Shown here: positions 60,101 through 64,000 of the stretch, piece after piece
Layout: every line of letters begins with the position of its first letter
Position numbering within the stretch: the stretch's first letter is position 1
DNA from: Phoronis australis
Lineage: Eukaryota > Phoronida > Phoronidae
DNA length: 64,000 bases
Assembly: GCA_002633005.1 (NCBI GenBank)
Contig: NMRA01000082.1
Location: 938,716-1,002,715 of the forward strand
Reading direction: 5' to 3'
Program-made: the position numbers and the translations under genes
Notes under the pieces: generated by a model
Told to the model about the DNA's origin: nothing
What the model saw: only the letters and a program-made list of their open reading frames with translations
Database searches by the model: none

Positions 60101-62789
60101 TGTTATCTCTTCAAGTAATAAATTGTTACATTTAAAACGTTACTGTTTCTTTCACTAGAAAAAACTTGCAGCCTAACGCACAAGTACATACATATACTAG
60201 GGATGTGATTCGCCACGTGAACAGTCTGAGTGGAGTATTTGAAAAATCTGCACAAAAGTGAAAGAAACTTAGGAATTCGAAGCATATGGGATACACACAA
60301 TACGTACAGAGAGTGGCGTTCATGAAATAATATCCCATTCGACATTATTCAACGTATCGACCGAGACAAGGTTGAGGCCGATACGCGGAATAATGTCTCG
60401 TGGGATATTACTTCATGTACGCCACTCTCGGTACGTTTTGTGTACAAAGCATCCACTGCAGGCATTAAGTTCATACATTGAACCTAGTCTATATATACTT
60501 CGATGCTGTTAAAATTTAGGCATGTTTACCTCAGGTGCTAACTCTTACTTGTAAGATCACATTTTTGATTAAAATTGTGTTCATTTTAGTAACCTTTGCT
60601 GGTAACCCTCCCCAGCCAAGCTCAGACTGGACACTGTCCACCTTGGGGTCATTCATACTGCCATTCGTCCTCCCAGCTGGACGTCTGGACAGTGTGTTTG
60701 CCTACTATACACTGACCCAGCGTCCATCCTACATTCAATTGTGGAAGTGGGCTGGGAGTGGGAGCTCCTATAAGCTGCTGGCCAGTAAATACTACTACGC
60801 CACCACTGTGGGCGAGCAGAGGGTGAGTTGCATTTCGGTGTATGATGGCCTGCTGCATAGTTTTCGTGGTGACCAGCAAAAATTTACGTCTGGTTGAGAA
60901 AATTTGAAAGTTGTCAAAAAAATCGCAATTATTCTGGACATGTTAAGTGCGTGTTAAAGCTAATTTCAGAAATTGGTCCGAAATCTATACCATCATGGCC
61001 ACGGCTTCGCCTAAGTGGAATATGCACTCATTTCCGTTTTTAGCAGGCTTAGCCGTGATGGCGGTGAAATAGAATTTTGTCTATTTTTGTCGTGTGCTGC
61101 GCATTACACATGCAGGTAATACCTGCCATTTGAGGTAACTTAAGTTGCAGAAAGTGGGTGCAATTTCAGAGCGAAAATTGTCAGCTTGTTTTCACTTCAT
61201 TCAATTGGCAGGCACAAAAATTTTTAGTAAAAATGTCTAAGCTTCAATATTGAATAGTGATGTCTAAGCTTGAATAATAATGTTTGCACTTGAAAATGTA
61301 TTATTAAGCTTATAATACTGTCAAGCTCGATTACTGTTGCGCACTTTTTAGCTTTTCCTAGTAATGATTATTACTAGGAAAATGTTGAATTCAATCTACT
61401 TAATTTATCTATACTTTGTTTTGTCATATTTGCAGATAAACTTTGACTCAACTATCATTCTTGATGGCTTTGAGAAGATTGGCTTCACTGCTGACATCTC
61501 TCAGTGTGCCATTGGTCGAGTGTCTCCCTCTAGTGGTCAATCCGCTGACCAAATTTACATTTACAAGTTCGCCGGCAGCAACTATCCTTCTGTTGGTAGC
61601 AGTTATCCTGTCGAGTATTCTTATGCAGAGTCTGGCTTTAAATATTCTATCGGGATCGCAGTGGACACTTGTAAGTCTTTACTGGAAGAAACTGTCATTG
61701 CATTTTCTTGAAGCCCCATTTCACTATTAGCCTTTGGAAAATGTCAGTTGAAGGAGTGTGTTTACCTGTCAAAAGGAACAGTTTGGTATCAAGAATGTTC
61801 GTACTTGGGTTACAAAGAGTTTTCTGCGCATGGAAAGATCTGAATTTTTGTTTCTACTTGAAGACACTCAACTGGAAGCTGAGCTGTTGAAAGACACTGT
61901 TTTGTGGATTGGTATGGAACGCGGTTGTAGGCATCGTGTAGCAATTTTGGCAGTCATTTTTTGATCAAATGAAAAATAAGGAATGTTTTGAAATCCATGG
62001 TTATGTTTAGTAAGAGATTGTTGCTCTTCCTTTGACCTTGTCTTTAATTCCAATTCATATAAAAGCACTTAACATCAATTTCATGACATTAAACGACCCC
62101 CCTCCCTATTTCTCTTCGGTTTCATTGTTGAGTTGTTTCTAGTGCTTTCAGTAATTTTTTTTCTTTCCAGCACCTCCCACAACAACAACACTAGTGACAA
62201 CACAACTGAGAACAACAACAGTGATGCCAACAACGGCTGTTCCTTTCACTTGGTCTCCTCCCTCTGGATGTGAGTAGAAATACTAACATTCTGTTTTCAA
62301 TTTTAATTATTTCTTCCCAGTTCTAGAGATTTGTACCAAACACTAGATCATTATTATTTTGTAACACGCAATATATTTGGTTTTTAAAGTAACCACTGAC
62401 TTTAACTGCAGTGAAGTGAAACAATACTGCACCTTTTGATCCACTCATGGATTTTAATTTTTAGATTATTTTCGTTAAGTGTTTTGTTTTTCCACCTAGC
62501 ACAATGTATTGTTGAGAATTCATGGTGCTAACTCTACTTTTTATTGTTACTTTCAGTAACATTTGTTGGTAACCCACCCCGTCCAAGTTTAGACTGGGCA
62601 TTGCCCTCTATGGGGTCATTCATACTGACCTCAGTCAACTTGCCAGCTGGACGACTTGACAGTGTAATCGCCTACTATTCGCTGACCCTGCGACCGTCGT
62701 TCATTCAGCTATGGAGATGGGCTGGAGGCAATTCATACAAGCTGCTTGTCAGCAAATATTATTTTGCCACCACCACTGGGGAACAAAGA
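30705..62789 (+). CDS. Secreted giant modular protein: twelve copies of an unrecognised ~155-aa domain with Thr/Pro-rich linkers (3' end off window)
   Basis: I count 34 exons that splice in frame by GT-AG sites (one possible exception, linker 9) to about 2,130 residues with no stop except possibly there. The ATG at 30705 opens a signal peptide (MHTGILLWILLAVQVAAQ). Each domain has an A half (consensus W..S.MGSFIL, LPAGRLDSV.AYY, RPS.IQLW, Y.LL.SKYY.A, GEQR) and a B half (I.F.S.I.LDG.EKIGFT.D, IAR.SP, G.S.D..Y.Y.F.G.NYP.VG, YSIGVAVDT). The alternating hydrophobic pattern suggests a beta-sandwich. Linkers are 28-38 residues, Thr/Pro-rich (likely O-glycosylated) and end W.PP.G. Module boundaries are always phase 1 and the A/B junction always phase 0. 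Extracellular location is well supported; function is unknown. A mucus, adhesive or recognition role is inference. Confidence 0.88.
31090..31265 (+). repeat. Degenerate ~20-bp minisatellite in intron 1
   Basis: Repeats built on CATGTTTGAACTCTCTGAG / CACATCTGAACTGTCTGAGC run for about 175 bp. Period is near 20-21 bp with substitutions and small indels. It lies in the first intron of the modular gene. Confidence 0.6.
33137..33637 (+). mobile_element. TIR element (MITE-like), family 3
   Basis: The left end CAAGGCTTGGAATT and right end AATTCCAAGCCCTG are near-perfect inverted repeats about 500 bp apart, in the intron after the module 0 linker. Internal words (TTTTTTATCATTGGT near the right end) recur in the element at 62901-63150. 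The interior contains open frames but nothing like a transposase. Confidence 0.6.
34449..38586 (+). CDS. Module 1: domain with split A half, linker
   Basis: Exons 34449-34600, 35679-35756 (together A), 38132-38357 (B) and 38506-38586 (linker). Unlike every other module, A is cut by a phase-0 intron of 1,078 bp between VVLQ and VWRPEGG, at a CAG|GTAAG site. A starts ATYYGNPRL and the second part ends APGPYQ. B has SGDKLGYTSKSDIATIARFS. The linker has TPTTSAITTPVPSG and ends KPPAGG, with an unusual donor GTTTGT. Confidence 0.85.
36197..37951 (+). mobile_element. Possible 1.75-kb non-autonomous element with short TIRs
   Basis: The left end AGGGATATACCCAGG and right end (reverse complement CCCAGGGATATACTTAG) share a 10-bp inverted AGGGATATAC. 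Both subterminal regions hold repeated CTCGCC/GGGCGAGT words. It sits in the module 1 intron between A and B. An internal palindrome (GGCCCACAT…ATGTGGGCC, 36980-37002) is present. There is no recognisable transposase. The ends are an inference from limited similarity. Confidence 0.35.
39332..41396 (+). CDS. Module 2: domain, linker
   Basis: Exons A 39332-39561, B 40627-40867, linker 41292-41396. A starts VHYAGNILRSGSTWNQPRG and ends QTAGNFK at GTAACA. B is the longest of the set (80 codons plus one nt) and has TDSDVGIVARNNPPAGESAD. The linker holds TTTVPLTTTQSVEGTT and ends WSPPTGG. Phases are the standard 1-0-1-1. Confidence 0.87.
41817..42627 (+). CDS. Module 3: domain without a linker exon
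   Basis: Exons A 41817-42046 and B 42393-42627. A starts ATYIGNPPRPGSISWSSQRA and ends TRGEYQ. B starts VKFDQPIAVTANDRFSFTI and ends YKYSVGVAIRP, with a weak donor GTCTGT. No Thr/Pro exon is visible in the 453 bp before module 4. Since B ends and A4 begins in phase 1, direct joining keeps the frame. Confidence 0.83.
42821..42940 (+). mobile_element. Partial family 3 element
   Basis: AGGGCATGAAATTCCCCTAT, then TTTGGTTTCGATTTCCT and TTTCTTTTTATCATTATTTTG, match in order the left half of the element at 62901-63150. The right inverted repeat is not visible. It lies in the intron between modules 3 and 4. Confidence 0.5.
43081..44953 (+). CDS. Module 4: domain, linker
   Basis: Exons A 43081-43313, B 43717-43951, linker 44840-44953. 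A begins EFYVGNLAAPGVSWDGSTTA and ends VGVHK at GTATGT. B has LLTGSEKFGFTTDVSAAAIA, so the position that is Cys in later modules is Ala here. The linker (37 complete codons) has STTTVAPPPVTTAK and ends TAPSG. It is intermediate between the diverged modules 0-3 and the homogeneous 5-11. Confidence 0.87.
46088..48231 (+). CDS. Module 5: domain, linker
   Basis: Exons A 46088-46320, B 47329-47563, linker 48130-48231. A has NLPAGRLDSVYAYYALTMRP. B has DGTEKIGFTPDVTQCAIARV, the first B half with the lone Cys. The linker is SPDVATTKPVPSTVKTT and onward, ending NPPTG. Its flanking introns still align with those of modules 6 and 7, so it belongs to the same duplication group. Confidence 0.9.
48408..48855 (+). 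repeat. Intronic tandem duplication of ~230 bp
   Basis: The segment from TTAGGTATACCTTAGTTGTG to about 48630 repeats almost unchanged at about 48638-48855 (same order: CTGTCTGCTGTCAGG, CATACGTTCTGTTCTTAATG, GGGTGGCCTTATA, GATGAATTTTTTGCCTG). A third copy is at about 51249-51470 in the next module intron. Confidence 0.8.
49461..51215 (+). CDS. Module 6: domain, linker (left half of a 2.6-kb tandem duplication)
   Basis: Exons A 49461-49693, B 50389-50623, linker 51129-51215. It is almost identical to module 7 in exons and introns, at an offset near 2,595 bp. The linker is the shortest of the 5-10 group (28 complete codons): it lacks the KPVPS segment of module 5. A has NLPAGRLDSVFAYYSLTMRP; B has the QCAIAR cysteine. 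Confidence 0.9.
52057..53918 (+). CDS. Module 7: domain, linker (right half of the 2.6-kb tandem duplication)
   Basis: Exons A 52057-52289, B 52981-53215, linker 53820-53918. Protein differences from module 6 are very few (LMFAG for LTFAG, SAMG for STMG, DRYEF for DKYEF). The intron before its linker has gained the family 1 element at 53640-53788. The linker reads SPDVATTTPVPTVKTTAG and onward, ending NPPPG. Confidence 0.9.
53640..53788 (-). mobile_element. Family 1 TIR element, inverted and 5'-truncated
   Basis: The reverse complement begins CCATGGGCGTACCCAGG, goes through G-rich GCTCGGGGG words, then CAAAAAGGTCCGCCTCAGT and GTCCGAGAAAATGAGACAAA, the same order as 8256-8474. The far terminal repeat is not seen. 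The matching intron of module 6 lacks it. Confidence 0.6.
54789..57169 (+). CDS. Module 8: domain, linker (subtype b)
   Basis: Exons A 54789-55021, B 55513-55747, linker 57065-57169. A is of subtype b: LPFVLPAGRLDSVIAYYTLT, SYIQLWKWAGSGSSYKLLAS, SKYYYA. That gives one residue less before LPAG and one more at GSGSSY than subtype a. B has LDGREKLGFTPDLTQCAIAR. The linker reads SPVVATTKAAPTTTVIRTT and onward, ending NPPAG. Confidence 0.9.
55087..55310 (+). repeat. CACATGTACCCAC minisatellite in module 8 intron
   Basis: About 220 bp built from CACATGTACCCAC, CCATGCACT and TCACATGTCCCC words in irregular order. It lies between A8 and B8. The long plus-strand frame across it (55087-55299) is a by-product of the repeat, not a gene. 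Confidence 0.7.
57744..59573 (+). CDS. Module 9: domain, linker (subtype a; possible frameshift in linker)
   Basis: Exons A 57744-57976, B 58652-58886, linker 59470-59573. The 3' two thirds of A is almost identical to module 6/7 DNA while the introns are unrelated. B reads DVTQCAIGQVSPPGGRSPDQ. The linker begins TPGTKPVTVTTSLVTVK and ends TAEPFTWTPPAG, but by coordinates it is 104 nt, not the 2+3n+1 of all other linkers. That implies a missing base near the A run at about 59515, or a sequence error. Confidence 0.85.
60292..60445. mobile_element. Long foldback (hairpin) element
   Basis: The left arm 60292-60359 (with CAGAGAGTGGCGTTCATGAA) and right arm 60379-60445 (with TTCATGTACGCCACTCTCGG) are inverted copies of each other at roughly 85 percent, with a loop of about 20 bp (60360-60378). 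It lies in the intron before module 10. It is probably a foldback MITE. A transcript of the gene would form a stem of about 65 bp. Confidence 0.8.
60590..62269 (+). CDS. Module 10: domain, linker (subtype b)
   Basis: Exons A 60590-60822, B 61436-61670, linker 62171-62269. A shares every subtype b mark with module 8 (LPFVLPAGRLDSVFAYYTLT, KWAGSGSSYK, SKYYYAT). B has LDGFEKIGFTADISQCAIGR and ends YSIGIAVDT. The linker is almost pure Thr/Pro/Val: SPPTTTTLVTTQLRTTT and onward, ending WSPPSG. Confidence 0.9.
62557..62789 (+). CDS. Module 11: A half only (gene continues off window)
   Basis: Exon 62557-62789, subtype a (NLPAGRLDSVIAYYSLTLRP, RWAGGNSYKLLVSKYYFATT, GEQR at GTGAGT). No B half is seen in the remaining 1.2 kb, which fits an intron of ordinary size for this gene. 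No stop or poly-A signal for the gene is in the window. Confidence 0.9.
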
Positions 62790-62900
62790 GTGAGTTTTTC
62801 TTCTTTGGTTGTATTTTATGGATGTATTGCACTTAAACTGTTGATGATGTCATGCTGTTTGTAGAAGATTATTACAATTTTCTGCATTTTCTGTTAAGTG

Positions 62901-63150
62901 AGGGTTTGGAATTTTCCTCTTTTAAGAGGATTTCCTCTTTTTGGTTCCAATTTCCTCCTTTGATTTCCTGTTTCTTCTTTTCTCTTTCTTTTTATCATTA
63001 TTTTGATTGTATTAATGCAAAAATGTATATTTCAGTTAAATTTTACAACTGACATAAAACATATTTTTATCACGCAAGCGTATTTAGTTGTGGAACGATA
63101 CATCACCTGGAAAATTTCCTCTTTTTTATCATTGGTCGTTCCAAGCCCTG
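62901..63150 (+). mobile_element. TIR element (MITE-like), family 3, short copy
   Basis: The left end AGGGTTTGGAATTTTCC and right end GGTCGTTCCAAGCCCTG are imperfect inverted repeats. The interior has TCCTCTTT repeats and TTTTTATCATT words shared with 33137-33637 and 42821-42940. It lies in the intron after A11. Confidence 0.55.
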
Positions 63151-63571
63151 AGTGACAGAGGTTACAAACATGTCCGAAAATTGCATCTATTAGGTGCTGG
63201 GGGAGTCGAATCATGGTTCAGGCACGTGGTAACCTCAAAAAGGCAGTTGCTTACAATAGTTTCTACTATTATTAATAATAGTTTAAATTTGTTCTTACCC
63301 TGGTTACCACTGATAGCCTCAATCCCAATTTACGTTCGCTTAATTTAATCTTACTGCATGAATTACGATAACCTAAAAAAAAAATGCTAAATTACATTCA
63401 CATTGAACTTCAATTCATGAATGACGGATATTTAATTCTAGTTTAGAATTCACATTTAACAAAAATGACATTTCGTGTTCCCGAAATTCCATTCACCGCC
63501 TCTGCAATGGTGGTCGCTGCGTAAGTGTGCTTGTTCCATGATGTAAATGTGCAGTGAGAACGTCGTTCATT

Positions 63572-63841
63572 TTGGATATTAAATAATCTTTGACCCAAAG
63601 TTGGATATTATATAATCTTTGACCCAAAGTTGGATATTAAATAATCTTTGACCCAAAGTTGGATATTAAATAATCTTTGACCCAAAGTTGGATCATATTA
63701 AATAATCTTTGACCCAAAGTTGGATATTGAATAATCTTTTACCCAAAGTTGGATATTGAATAATCTTTTACCCAAAGTTGGATATTAAATAATCTTTGAC
63801 CCAAAGTTGGATATTATATAATCTTTGACCCAAAGTTGGAT
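63572..63841 (+). repeat. 29-bp tandem satellite, about nine copies
   Basis: The unit TTGGATATTAAATAATCTTT plus GACCCAAAG repeats nine times and then breaks off. One copy has a 3-base insertion (TTGGATCATATTA), two have TTTACC for TTTGACC-type changes, and two have TATATAAT for TAAATAAT. It lies in the terminal intron of the modular gene within this window. Confidence 0.9.
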
Positions 63842-64000
63842 AGTACTGACCATGTGATGGGTTGCAAGTTCTGCAAGTAGTCTGATGATTAGATGCTGAG
63901 ATGTTCCTGACATGTGTTGACAAATCTGAGGAAACTGAGTAATACTTTTAAAGCATAAACTTTAGTCTGTATGCTTGCAATTTTAAACTTCAGATTAAAT

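Noticed and set aside
1-64000. tRNA, rRNA, CRISPR arrays or bacterial operons
   Set aside because: Nothing resembling them was seen; the sequence is plainly spliced eukaryotic DNA.

Overview
The window is eukaryotic (metazoan) genomic DNA: AT-rich, with short exons bounded by GT-AG introns of roughly 0.3-2 kb, many small dispersed inverted-repeat elements, microsatellites, and assembly gaps (a 634-base N run at 12578-13211 and single Ns at 18627 and 22045). Intron sizes, frequent ACATGTA-type words and the kinds of genes present suggest a marine invertebrate, possibly a non-vertebrate deuterostome (hemichordate or lancelet-like). That assignment is inference; the sequence does not prove it.

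Left part (1-28 kb). Two diverged, spliced paralogues of the mitochondrial complex I subunit NDUFS7 lie on the minus strand. Copy 1 has exons 1-4 at 4630 down to 319, and the rest is off the left edge. Copy 2 has exons 1-5 at 26305 down to 23107. Start codon, intron positions and intron phases agree in both. Intron 5 of copy 2 holds two decayed tandem copies of the 3' end of exon 5 (116-bp period), and both single-N contig joins fall in that repeated sequence. Between the genes is a repeat-rich 18 kb. It holds a solo-LTR-like segment, a small TIR element, and a broken minus-strand gene with a nucleotidyltransferase-type motif and tetratricopeptide-like repeats, duplicated across the N gap. It also holds a roughly 2.9-kb segment present as two diverged copies plus a third piece that appears identical to the first, and two orphan terminal-exon candidates.

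Right part (30.7 kb to the right edge). One plus-strand gene fills the rest. It encodes a secreted protein of at least about 2,130 residues. A signal peptide is followed by twelve copies of a domain of about 155 residues that I do not recognise, most separated by Thr/Pro-rich linkers of 28-38 residues. Each domain is encoded by two exons (A about 233 nt, B about 235 nt) and each linker by one. The intron phases are 1-0-1-1, so whole modules can be added or lost in frame. The array shows recent tandem duplication (modules 6/7), an alternating two-subtype pattern (8/9 and 10/11), a patch of probable exon-level gene conversion (module 9), a module with an extra intron (1), a missing linker (3/4), and one lone cysteine per domain only in modules 5-10. 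The gene runs off the right edge inside module 11. This modular gene is the best candidate here for an undescribed system; secretion is read from the sequence, but any role in adhesion, mucus or recognition is inference.
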